Of a stretch of DNA of 5,651 bases, positions 1-5,651 are shown one piece after another. The position numbers and the translations under genes were made by a program. Under the pieces are notes generated by a model. It made no database searches and was not told where the DNA came from. It worked only from the letters and a program-made list of their open reading frames with translations. The DNA comes from an uncultured Woeseiaceae bacterium. GTDB taxonomy: Bacteria; Pseudomonadota; Gammaproteobacteria; Woeseiales; Woeseiaceae. The stretch is taken from positions 1 through 5,651 of the forward strand of contig CAMYMP010000118.1 of assembly GCA_947259435.1 (NCBI GenBank), written 5' to 3'. The stretch's first letter is position 1; every line of letters begins with the position of its first letter.

Positions 1-612
1 CTCGAATTTGCTGAACGTCGAGTACAGACGATCGATGACAGTGCCTGCAAGTAACTCGCGCGCCGGTATCTCTTCCTGCAGGCTGTGGAGATCGACGGGG
101 CGTTGCGCCCAGTCAGACTCGGCGCCAGAATTCAATTGCTCGGGATTGCGCAAGTTGATGCCGATACCTGTCACCACAGTGGCCCGAGCGCCGCCAGCCG
201 ACTGCGCCTCGGTCAGGATACCGCCGAGTTTGCCGTCGAGCGCGACGATGTCGTTTGGCCACTTCAGGCTAACGCCCAAAACTCCCAATTCGTGCAGTGC
301 ATCGATCACGCCGACACCGATGGCGAGCGTGAGAGCCGGAAGCTGTGCCGGCATCTGGCCGAACGTGTAAGAGAAAGACAGGCAGAGTCCCGCGCCAGGC
401 GCCGAGATCCAGTGGCGATCGTGGCGGCCGCGGCCCGCGGTCTGAAAATCTGCCACCGCAACGCAATACCGGCCCGCCGGTGGCGCAGGTTGTGCGAGCA
501 GGTGAGTATTCGTCGAGGCTATGCTGGAAAAAACTTCGAGCTTGTCGAGCCGCGAAACCGCGAGCCCGGTGAGTGGCTCCTGTATTGCGGCGGCATCAAG
601 GTTGCTCATCAT
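1..612 (-). CDS. birA: Biotin-[acetyl-CoA-carboxylase] ligase, monofunctional (class I), C-terminus cut by window edge
   Basis: Biotin-protein ligase joins biotin to AMP and then transfers it to the target lysine of the biotin carboxyl carrier protein of acetyl-CoA carboxylase; it acts in the cytoplasm. The 204 visible codons read without a stop from 612 to the window edge. The biotinyl-AMP loop is seen as QTAGRGRHDRHW (about residues 57-68), followed by the core motif KWPND (117-121), then GKLGGIL (127-133) and GIGIN (149-153). The small C-terminal SH3-like domain lies outside the window. The start at 612 (ATGATG) is supported by AAGG at 619-622, six bases upstream. An in-frame stop at 640-642 with no other usable start before it excludes an N-terminal winged-helix domain, so unlike E. 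coli BirA this protein should not act as the biotin-operon repressor. Its start overlaps the plsY end by 17 bases, suggesting translational coupling. Identity is near certain. Confidence 0.95.
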   Translation of the reverse strand, partial: MMSNLDAAAIQEPLTGLAVSRLDKLEVFSSIASTNTHLLAQPAPPAGRYCVAVADFQTAGRGRHDRHWISAPGAGLCLSFSYTFGQMPAQLPALTLAIGVGVIDALHELGVLGVSLKWPNDIVALDGKLGGILTEAQSAGGARATVVTGIGINLRNPEQLNSGAESDWAQRPVDLHSLQEEIPARELLAGTVIDRLYSTFSKFE

Positions 613-1138
613 TTGCAGCCTTGCGTTTGCTGCTAAAGATCATCAGCTTGGTGTTTCGATGTTCCGTGCCGTCCTTCATGCGCGCGATATTCAATCGATG
701 CCAGCGGACAACGTAAGCGGCCCAGACCAGGAGCATGGGCAGGATCAGTTGAGGTGCGATGATGACGAATGTGCCAACGAGCGTCGCTGCGCCCTTACCG
801 CCCCGGAATCGGTGATAGACCGGCCAGACGTGTCCGAAAACCGCCGCTGCTGCGCAGCAGAGCATCAGCCACTGCCTCGAAATCTCCGGGTCTGTTGCGA
901 CAAACGGCAGCTCGAGACCCGGCACGACGCCGGCGCCGATTACGCCTTTAGCGACGTCGATTACCACAACGCCCAGCGCAAAACCAACGCCCTGGGTGCG
1001 CAGCGCGTTTGTCCCGCCTGCGTTGCCGCTGCCCATCGTTCGAATATCGACGCCACCTCGCAGTCGGCCGACGATCATCGCTCCCATCAGGGAACCGATG
1101 AAGTAGCTGATGAGAAATTTGACACCAAGCTCGAGCAT
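596..1138 (-). CDS. plsY: Acyl-phosphate:glycerol-3-phosphate acyltransferase PlsY
   Basis: PlsY is an inner-membrane enzyme that transfers the acyl group of acyl-phosphate (made by PlsX) to glycerol-3-phosphate, giving lysophosphatidic acid, the first step of phospholipid synthesis. The 180-residue protein shows the family motifs in order: GSGNAGGTNALR (36-47), GHVWPVYHRFRGGKGAAT (102-119) and the C-terminal HRLNIARMKDGTEH (about 147-160). Hydrophobic stretches lie at about 4-26, 49-74, 89-108 and 117-144. The tail is basic and soluble. Length is normal for the family. The start at 1138 puts the first membrane helix right at the N-terminus, as in most PlsY proteins. An in-frame ATG at 1174 would add 12 residues and has a GGTGAG eleven bases upstream, so it remains possible. 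birA follows with a 17-base overlap, and the lipid kinase is divergent. Identity is near certain, the start less so. Confidence 0.95.
   Translation of the reverse strand: MLELGVKFLISYFIGSLMGAMIVGRLRGGVDIRTMGSGNAGGTNALRTQGVGFALGVVVIDVAKGVIGAGVVPGLELPFVATDPEISRQWLMLCCAAAAVFGHVWPVYHRFRGGKGAATLVGTFVIIAPQLILPMLLVWAAYVVRWHRLNIARMKDGTEHRNTKLMIFSSKRKAANDEQP
619..622 (-). promoter_or_regulatory. Shine-Dalgarno-like AAGG of birA
   Basis: On the minus strand AAGG lies six bases before the ATG at 612, inside the plsY coding sequence. It decides the birA start, because the only upstream in-frame space ends in a stop at 640-642. Seen directly; function as a ribosome binding site is inferred. Confidence 0.5.
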
Positions 1139-1209
1139 TAACGCGACCCGCTTTGCGTGGACAAGTGCCGTCATTGTAGCATCGGCTCACCGACATCCGC
1201 GGCAGCAGC
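1139..1209. promoter_or_regulatory. Divergent upstream region between plsY and the lipid kinase gene
   Basis: These 71 bases separate the preferred plsY start (1138) from the lipid kinase start (1210) and must hold signals for both unless one is read from elsewhere. On the minus strand TACAAT at 1173-1178 resembles a -10 box; it overlaps the alternative plsY ATG at 1174, which would leave the ATG at 1138 with a leader of about 28 bases. No good -35 hexamer is visible 15-18 bases upstream of it. On the plus strand TTGCGT (1153-1158) and TAGCAT (1177-1182), 18 bases apart, are a weak pair. No clear operator was seen. All promoter calls here are inference. Confidence 0.35.
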
Positions 1210-2109
1210 ATGACGACCAATGCGGTTCCCTTGTTCCTGAATCCGACAGCCGGTCGCGGCCGTGCACGACGTCGCGCGTCACGAATTCAGGAACTGTTCG
1301 AGCAGGCCGGTCTTCTGATCAAGGTACATTCGAGCCGCGCGGTCGGCGATCTCGAGGATCAGGTCCTCTCCGCGGTCGCGAATGGCGAGAACAGAATCGT
1401 CGTTGCGGGCGGTGACGGCAGCATTCATGAAGCAGTGAACGCCATCATGCGGGCGCCTGGAAAAACGGCGCTGGGGGTGATACCGACAGGCACGGGCAAC
1501 GACTTTGCCAAGGCCTGCGCGATACCGCTCAACTGGGAGCACGCAACGCAACTGCTGGCCGAGCGGCTTTGTGCAAACGCGAGCTCGCGCCGTATCGATA
1601 TCGGTCGCATGAACGACCGCTTTTTCGCCAACGGGGCTGGCATCGGCTTCGATGCGAAAGTAACGCGCATCGCCCGAGCGTATCGTTGGCCGATTGGCGA
1701 CTTTGTTTATCTGTTGGCCATATTTCGCTGCATGGTTGACGGCATTGCGACACCCGATCTGACGATAGAAACAGAGGACCTGCGATGGAGCGGTCCCATC
1801 ACGCTCGCGAGCATCAGTAATGGCGCGTGGATCGGCGGTATGTTTCACATCGCGCCGATGGCCGATAACAGCGACGGTCAGCTCGAACTGATGATCGCTG
1901 ACCCGGTATCACGGTTGCGAATCATGTTCCTGCTGCCGAAGCTGCTTCGTGGCAAACACATGGGCGAGCGCGAGATAACCCATTCCGGTGTGCGCCGTTT
2001 ACGAATTGAGGCGTCTGCTCCACTGGAGTCACATCTGGACGGTGAGGTGCAGCCGCTGGCCAAAACGTTCGATGTCGAGGTTCTGCCGGCGGCGCTAGAT
2101 ATTCTTTGA
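1210..2109 (+). CDS. Diacylglycerol kinase-family lipid kinase (DgkB/YegS type)
   Basis: Member of the DAGK catalytic-domain family, which phosphorylates diacylglycerol or related lipid alcohols with ATP at the cytoplasmic face of the membrane. The 299-residue length fits bacterial DgkB/YegS proteins. Motifs run in the expected order: NPTAGRGRA (11-19, near the nucleotide), GGDGSIHE (67-74, the hallmark catalytic glycine motif), GTGNDFAK (94-101), NGAGIGFDA (141-149), an NG-GGMF-IAP segment (204-215) with DG at 222-223, and DGE (278-280) in the C-terminal domain, where the acid is thought to serve catalysis. There is no signal peptide or membrane helix. The start at 1210 puts the first strand and NP motif at the very N-terminus as usual; no convincing Shine-Dalgarno is seen. 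It is divergent from plsY, and its end overlaps the transporter gene by 15 bases. The exact lipid substrate (diacylglycerol, phosphatidylglycerol or another) cannot be read from the sequence. Confidence 0.92.
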   Translation: MTTNAVPLFLNPTAGRGRARRRASRIQELFEQAGLLIKVHSSRAVGDLEDQVLSAVANGENRIVVAGGDGSIHEAVNAIMRAPGKTALGVIPTGTGNDFAKACAIPLNWEHATQLLAERLCANASSRRIDIGRMNDRFFANGAGIGFDAKVTRIARAYRWPIGDFVYLLAIFRCMVDGIATPDLTIETEDLRWSGPITLASISNGAWIGGMFHIAPMADNSDGQLELMIADPVSRLRIMFLLPKLLRGKHMGEREITHSGVRRLRIEASAPLESHLDGEVQPLAKTFDVEVLPAALDIL

Positions 2110-2976
2110 TGACTGCCGCGATCCGAGGTAGATAGCGAGCAGAGCAATCGCCGCACCGACGAACTCCGCTGCGGTCATTGGCCGGCCAAAGAAAAGAACG
2201 TCCCAGACAAAACTCAATGTCGGTTGCAGCAGCAGCGCCACGCCTGCCTCGGTCGTCGTCACTTTCGGCAGGCTGCTTGCGATGAACAGCAGGCCGGTGC
2301 AATGAGACACCAGGCCGTAGGCCAGAAGAAACGATGCATCAGCGACCGTCGGTATTGCGAGTGACACGCCTTCCGCCATCGCTGACAATCCAAGGATCGC
2401 GGCCGAGCCAATAGAGACGATCGCGACTTCGCGCGTCGGCAGCGCGTGTGCGGATCCGACTCGGGCCGCGCGCATGGTCAACATGTACCCGGCATACGCA
2501 ACCGCAGTCAATAAACCAAATATGACGCCGAGGCGGTAGTCGGTCGGCAAACTTCGCCAGTCGAAACCCACGATCATGCCGAGACCCAGCAATGCCAGCG
2601 GCACAGCGATCAATTGAATCGGGCGTGGGCGCTGACCCAGCAGTAATACGCCAGCCAGCATCATGAAAAATACCTGGAAGTTTGCGAGCAGCGTCGACAG
2701 GCCCGGGCCGATGTAGTTGATACTCCGGTGCCAGAACCACAGGTCGAGCGCAAAAAAGATGCCGGAAAATACGAGTATCAGCCAGACTCGCCTCGACAGG
2801 TGCAATCGCTGCCGCGTGACGAGCAGGAAAATCGCGAGCGCGAGCCCGCCAAAAAATACGCGATAGAATCCGCTCGTTGTCGGTGACACGCTAACCAGCT
2901 TCACCCACACCGGTGAAAAACTGATCATCGTCGCGCCGACGAATAGCCGTAGCGTAGGGTTACTGAGCAGCTGCAC
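2095..2976 (-). CDS. EamA/DMT-family transporter, ten membrane helices
   Basis: Integral inner-membrane protein of the drug/metabolite transporter superfamily, built from two EamA repeats. Members export amino acids, metabolites or drugs; the substrate here cannot be told. Hydrophobic helices are seen at about 8-28, 34-54, 63-83, 91-113, 118-137, 147-167, 183-203, 213-235, 243-264 and 269-286, with the typical GPGLSTLLANFQVF segment (90-103) in repeat 1 and TEAGVALLLQPTLSF (242-256) in repeat 2. The glutamate often found after LG at the ends of helices 4 and 9 is replaced by Gln115 (LLLGQRP) and Arg265 (FFGRP). The 293-residue length is normal. The start is a GTG at 2976, three bases after the stop of the peptidase gene; the next ATG (codon 17) would fall within helix 1, so GTG is preferred. 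It is the last gene of a three-gene operon, and its end overlaps the convergent lipid kinase gene. Confidence 0.9.
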   Translation of the reverse strand: MQLLSNPTLRLFVGATMISFSPVWVKLVSVSPTTSGFYRVFFGGLALAIFLLVTRQRLHLSRRVWLILVFSGIFFALDLWFWHRSINYIGPGLSTLLANFQVFFMMLAGVLLLGQRPRPIQLIAVPLALLGLGMIVGFDWRSLPTDYRLGVIFGLLTAVAYAGYMLTMRAARVGSAHALPTREVAIVSIGSAAILGLSAMAEGVSLAIPTVADASFLLAYGLVSHCTGLLFIASSLPKVTTTEAGVALLLQPTLSFVWDVLFFGRPMTAAEFVGAAIALLAIYLGSRQSSKNI

Positions 2977-2979
2977 AGC

Positions 2980-4791
2980 TCAGCTTACTTGCAGCCAGGC
3001 GTCACGCCGATTGCCTGCGGCCTCACCGGCATCAGCGTCCAGTCGCAGGTAGCAGGTATTTTCTGGTGCTTTCGCCAGCTTTACACGAGTCGTTATGAGC
3101 TCGTCGCCGCGAAAGACGACAAGGTCAAGCGCGTCACCCTCTCTGTATGTGCCCAACAGACGGTCACAGTTGGCGGCGGTCAGCGCGAGACCGTCGAGCG
3201 CCACGGCAACATCGCCAGGGGCGACACCAGCGAGCTCGGCCGGCCCGCCGTTTAATACGACGGTAAACGTGGAGTTGCCGTTTTTGGCCTCGAGCGTCGC
3301 ACCCAGCCACGGCCCAGGCTCGTTGTCTTTTTCTGCCGGATTGCCGCCCTTGTCACCGCTGCCGCCGGCACAGCGCAGGTGATAACTGACGCCGTGGGCC
3401 GACAGCATTGCCGCTAATGGCAGCTCGCCTGTGCCACGCACAGTGGCATCGAAGAAATCGGCCAGATCGAGTCCCGACAGCTTGGCCGAGACGTGCTCCA
3501 AACCGCCTTCTGGCATCCCTTTGCCCGATTGGCCCCAACGTTTCCAGCACTCGCGCATCACGTCATCGAGGGTCGTCTTGCCCTCCGTCTCCAATCTCAG
3601 TTTCAGATCGAGGACGAGAGCAATCAACGAACCCTTGGTGTAGTAGCTCACGATCGCGTTACTCGCGTTCGCATCCTGCTTGTAGAACTTCGTCCAGGCG
3701 TCAAAGCTGGATTCCTCGACGCTCTGCCGCAAGCGGCCGGCGCTGCGCAGCACGCGCGTGATCGACTGCCCGAGTAACTCCAGATAGCTCTGCGGCGAAA
3801 TCAGGCCCGAACGCACGAGTGCAAGATCATCGTAGTAGGACGTGATTCCTTCGAATACCCACAGGAGCCCCGTGTGCGTTTCCTTGCTCAAATCGTAAGG
3901 CGTAAAGGCCGCGGGCTTCATGCGTTTCACATTCCACAGATGAAAGTATTCATGGCTGACGAGCCCGAGAAATGTCCGATAGCCGTCACTGACTTCAGAG
4001 TCTCCCCGCAGCGGCAGGTTCTCCCTCGCGCAAACGAGGCTGGATGACCAGCGGTGCTCGAGTCCACCGTAGCCTTTGCCCGGCGCGTGCAACAGGAACA
4101 GATATCGGTCGAGGTCTTCGGGCGCGCCCAGCAGTTTCATTTGCTGCGTGCAGACACGCCGCAGATCGTGACACACGCGCGCAATGTCGACCCGTGTGTG
4201 TCCGCGAATAGCAATCGTGTGCGGAATATCGTTAACGTCAAATTCGCCGATCAGCAGATGGCCGATCTCAACGGGGTGGTCGATCAGTTCGGCGTAGTCG
4301 TCCGCCTCATACGTCCCGAAGCCGTAGAGTTCGGCATCCTTGCGGCGCATTGCCGTCGCTACGCGCCAATCCTTTGCATACGCCGCTTGCGGCGGCAGAA
4401 TCTCCAGCTCACAGGGCGCGCTCTCCTGGCCCGCCACGCTCAAGAAAACGCACGGCCCATTAAAGTACGCATGGCTTTTGTCGACGTGCGCGCCCCGCAC
4501 GCTCTGATCGTACCCATAAATTTCGGCCGTCACGATTATAGGGCGCTGCGTTGGCGCTGCTTGCCAGCGGCTCTTGTCGAGCTTACTGAGTTCGACCGCG
4601 AGGCCGTCGGACTCAGCACGAATCGTCACGACATGTTTGGCATAGTCGCGAATCATGTAGCTGCCAGGAATCCATGCCGGCATGGCGAATTCCTGACCAT
4701 GCGGATCCGGCTTTGCGACGGTTAGTCTGACTTCAAAGAGATGCGCAGCCGGGTCCTTCGGTCGAATGCTGTACCGGAGCGCCGCGGCCAT
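2980..4791 (-). CDS. M61-family metallopeptidase (glycyl aminopeptidase type) with C-terminal PDZ domain
   Basis: Zinc peptidase of the M61 glycyl-aminopeptidase family; members remove N-terminal residues, classically glycine or alanine. The 603-residue protein starts with the M61 beta domain (MPAWIPGSYMIRDYAKHV, 37-54; YGYDQSVRGAHVD, 92-104). The catalytic domain has GYGGLEHRWSSSL (240-252), HEYFHLWNVKR (280-290, zinc ligands His280 and His284, base Glu281) and WVFEGITSYY (311-320, Glu314 as likely third ligand). A Gly/Pro/charged linker (about 474-494) leads to a PDZ domain (about 495-575, with GPAELAGVAPGDVAVALDG). No signal peptide is seen, so a cytoplasmic enzyme is likely. The start at 4791 is two bases after the stop of the upstream gene (TAGAAATG). 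The frame stays open to 4968, but those extra 59 codons lie within the upstream gene and do not look like M61 sequence. Natural substrate unknown. Confidence 0.93.
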   Translation of the reverse strand: MAAALRYSIRPKDPAAHLFEVRLTVAKPDPHGQEFAMPAWIPGSYMIRDYAKHVVTIRAESDGLAVELSKLDKSRWQAAPTQRPIIVTAEIYGYDQSVRGAHVDKSHAYFNGPCVFLSVAGQESAPCELEILPPQAAYAKDWRVATAMRRKDAELYGFGTYEADDYAELIDHPVEIGHLLIGEFDVNDIPHTIAIRGHTRVDIARVCHDLRRVCTQQMKLLGAPEDLDRYLFLLHAPGKGYGGLEHRWSSSLVCARENLPLRGDSEVSDGYRTFLGLVSHEYFHLWNVKRMKPAAFTPYDLSKETHTGLLWVFEGITSYYDDLALVRSGLISPQSYLELLGQSITRVLRSAGRLRQSVEESSFDAWTKFYKQDANASNAIVSYYTKGSLIALVLDLKLRLETEGKTTLDDVMRECWKRWGQSGKGMPEGGLEHVSAKLSGLDLADFFDATVRGTGELPLAAMLSAHGVSYHLRCAGGSGDKGGNPAEKDNEPGPWLGATLEAKNGNSTFTVVLNGGPAELAGVAPGDVAVALDGLALTAANCDRLLGTYREGDALDLVVFRGDELITTRVKLAKAPENTCYLRLDADAGEAAGNRRDAWLQVS

Positions 4792-4793
4792 TT

Positions 4794-5621
4794 CTAGCGT
4801 ACCGGCTCGGTGAGCTTCAGGCTCAGGCACTTTGCCGAACCTCCAGCCTTGAGGAACTCGGTCAGTTCGACTTCGTGGACCTTGAATCCGGCCAGCATCA
4901 GTCGCGCTTTGAGTGGATCGGAGGCACGATGCAGGATCACGCGATCGTCGATATTGATCGCATTGCATGCAAAATTGCCGGCATCGAAGGTGTCGACAAT
5001 GATGCGTTTATGCGGCGGAATTCGGCTTTCGATCGCGATGCGGGAGTCGTAGTCGAATGCGGGCGGATGATACATCAGGAAGCCGTCTGTCAGCGGGCAG
5101 AAGCACGTGTCAATGTGGTAGAAGCGCGCATCCGTCAGCCGAATCGACACGAGCTCGATGTCAAAATATTTCTGAATCTCGGCGTGCGCTTCGATCTCGG
5201 TACGAAAACCGTAGCCGGTCCACAGCCACGGCCCGCGGCGATCGAACAGACAGTCGCCCGCACCCTCGAAGCCGATCGTCTCGTCCAGCTCGAAGAGCTT
5301 GAACCCGTTATTGCGGAACCACTTTTTAAATATGGGCTCTTCGGGGCGCCGCTCCATGGGCATGAAATGACTGGCAATCGCTTTGTCGCCGTAGACGACA
5401 CCGGCATTGGCCGTGAATACCATGTCGGGCAACGCGGGGTCAGGCTCGATTGTGATAATTTCGGCGAACTCGCCGACCGTGTCGCGAAGCTGCTGCCACT
5501 GCTCCGTGGCGCGTTCGAGGCTGAGCGAATCCTCGTGGCCGGCCATCCAGGGGTTGATCACGTAGTCCACCGTGAAGTAGTCGGGTGGACACATGAGGAT
5601 TTTGTCTTGCGATTTGCCCAT
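4794..5621 (-). CDS. Amidinotransferase-fold guanidine hydrolase (dimethylargininase / arginine-dihydrolase-like)
   Basis: Protein of 275 residues in the guanidine-modifying superfamily, whose members act on arginine or methylated arginine through a cysteine nucleophile. The N-terminus MCPPDYFTVDYVINPWM (10-26) is a hallmark of the subfamily annotated as dimethylarginine dimethylaminohydrolase or arginine-deiminase-related. Active-site candidates are PDMVFTANAG (65-74), FEGAGDCLF (118-126), GYGFRT (136-141), FYHIDTCFCPL (167-177, His169) and GGSAKCLSLKL (260-270, Cys265 as nucleophile). The FTAN segment has Asn72 where arginine deiminases carry Asp (FTRD); the same Asn is recalled from cyanobacterial arginine dihydrolase (ArgZ/AgrE), which yields ornithine, CO2 and two ammonia. 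The product could thus be ornithine rather than citrulline, but this is inference. No signal peptide, so cytoplasmic. The start at 5621 has AAGAAG a few bases upstream. First visible gene of the three-gene operon. Family sure, substrate unsure. Confidence 0.88.
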   Translation of the reverse strand: MGKSQDKILMCPPDYFTVDYVINPWMAGHEDSLSLERATEQWQQLRDTVGEFAEIITIEPDPALPDMVFTANAGVVYGDKAIASHFMPMERRPEEPIFKKWFRNNGFKLFELDETIGFEGAGDCLFDRRGPWLWTGYGFRTEIEAHAEIQKYFDIELVSIRLTDARFYHIDTCFCPLTDGFLMYHPPAFDYDSRIAIESRIPPHKRIIVDTFDAGNFACNAINIDDRVILHRASDPLKARLMLAGFKVHEVELTEFLKAGGSAKCLSLKLTEPVR

Positions 5622-5626
5622 CTGTT

Positions 5627-5632
5627 CTTCTT
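5627..5632 (-). promoter_or_regulatory. Shine-Dalgarno-like AAGAAG before the guanidine hydrolase gene
   Basis: On the minus strand the purine run AAGAAG stands about five bases before the ATG at 5621 and supports that start. Sequence further upstream ends at 5651, so the promoter, or a preceding gene of the same operon, lies outside the window. Confidence 0.45.
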
Positions 5633-5651
5633 ATTATGAATACGGGAGCCG

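Noticed and set aside
521..1141. A 206-codon plus-strand open frame antisense to plsY
   Set aside because: PlsY motifs on the minus strand are unmistakable, and the plus frame is rich in Cys, Arg and His with no motif.
1279..1848. A 189-codon minus-strand open frame inside the lipid kinase gene
   Set aside because: The plus strand codes all DAGK motifs here; the reverse frame shows no domain.
2089..2119. GCGGC and GCCGC inverted repeat near the convergent gene ends, as a possible terminator
   Set aside because: Only five base pairs with a loop of about 21 bases and no T tract on either side.
4054..4725. A 223-codon plus-strand open frame antisense to the M61 gene
   Set aside because: It lies over the most conserved part of the peptidase, resembles no family, and has no credible ribosome binding site; taken as a shadow.
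5633..5638. CATAAT on the minus strand as a -10 box for the right-hand operon
   Set aside because: A start of transcription from it would leave a leader of only a few bases and remove the AAGAAG ribosome site; no -35 can be judged because the window ends.
4875..5639. A 254-codon plus-strand open frame antisense to the guanidine hydrolase gene
   Set aside because: The minus-strand protein has clear family motifs along its length; the antisense reading is Arg/Val/Glu rich with no recognisable motif, as expected from GC-rich codon use on the opposite strand.
1..5651. Mobile element, CRISPR, toxin-antitoxin or defence island
   Set aside because: All six genes are recognisable metabolic or transport families; no direct repeats, terminal inverted repeats, integrase, transposase or small unexplained gene was found.

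Overview
The window is a compact stretch of GC-rich bacterial chromosome carrying six protein genes and almost no spare sequence. No RNA gene, insertion sequence, CRISPR array, phage gene or recognisable defence system was seen. Overall gene content, base composition and the PlsY and BirA motif spelling suggest a proteobacterium, most likely a gammaproteobacterium. That placement is an inference from family resemblance.

Left block (minus strand, 1138 down to 1): plsY (membrane glycerol-3-phosphate acyltransferase) is followed by birA (biotin-protein ligase). The birA start lies inside the last codons of plsY. birA runs off the left edge, so its C-terminus is missing. It is the short, single-function type without the N-terminal DNA-binding domain. 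Both genes bear on lipid synthesis: PlsY makes lysophosphatidic acid, and biotin ligase activates acetyl-CoA carboxylase.

Middle (plus strand, 1210-2109): a soluble lipid kinase of the DgkB/YegS type is divergent from plsY across a short shared upstream region. PlsY starts the route to phosphatidic acid, and a diacylglycerol kinase would return diacylglycerol to phosphatidic acid, so the divergent pair touches the same lipid pool from two sides.

Right block (minus strand, 5621 down to 2095): three genes packed with gaps of 2 and 3 bases, almost certainly one transcript. In order they are an amidinotransferase-fold guanidine hydrolase (dimethylargininase or arginine-dihydrolase type), a soluble M61-family metallopeptidase with a C-terminal PDZ domain, and a ten-helix EamA/DMT transporter. 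The transporter's end overlaps the lipid kinase's end by 15 bases, tail to tail. The combination of guanidine hydrolase, peptidase and small-molecule transporter suggests peptide or arginine turnover with metabolite export, but the link between the three is inferred from gene order only.

Most of the window is ordinary core metabolism. The points most worth a second look are the Asp-to-Asn change in the active-site motif of the guanidine hydrolase, the conserved-looking three-gene operon, the HTH-less BirA, and the divergent lipid pair.
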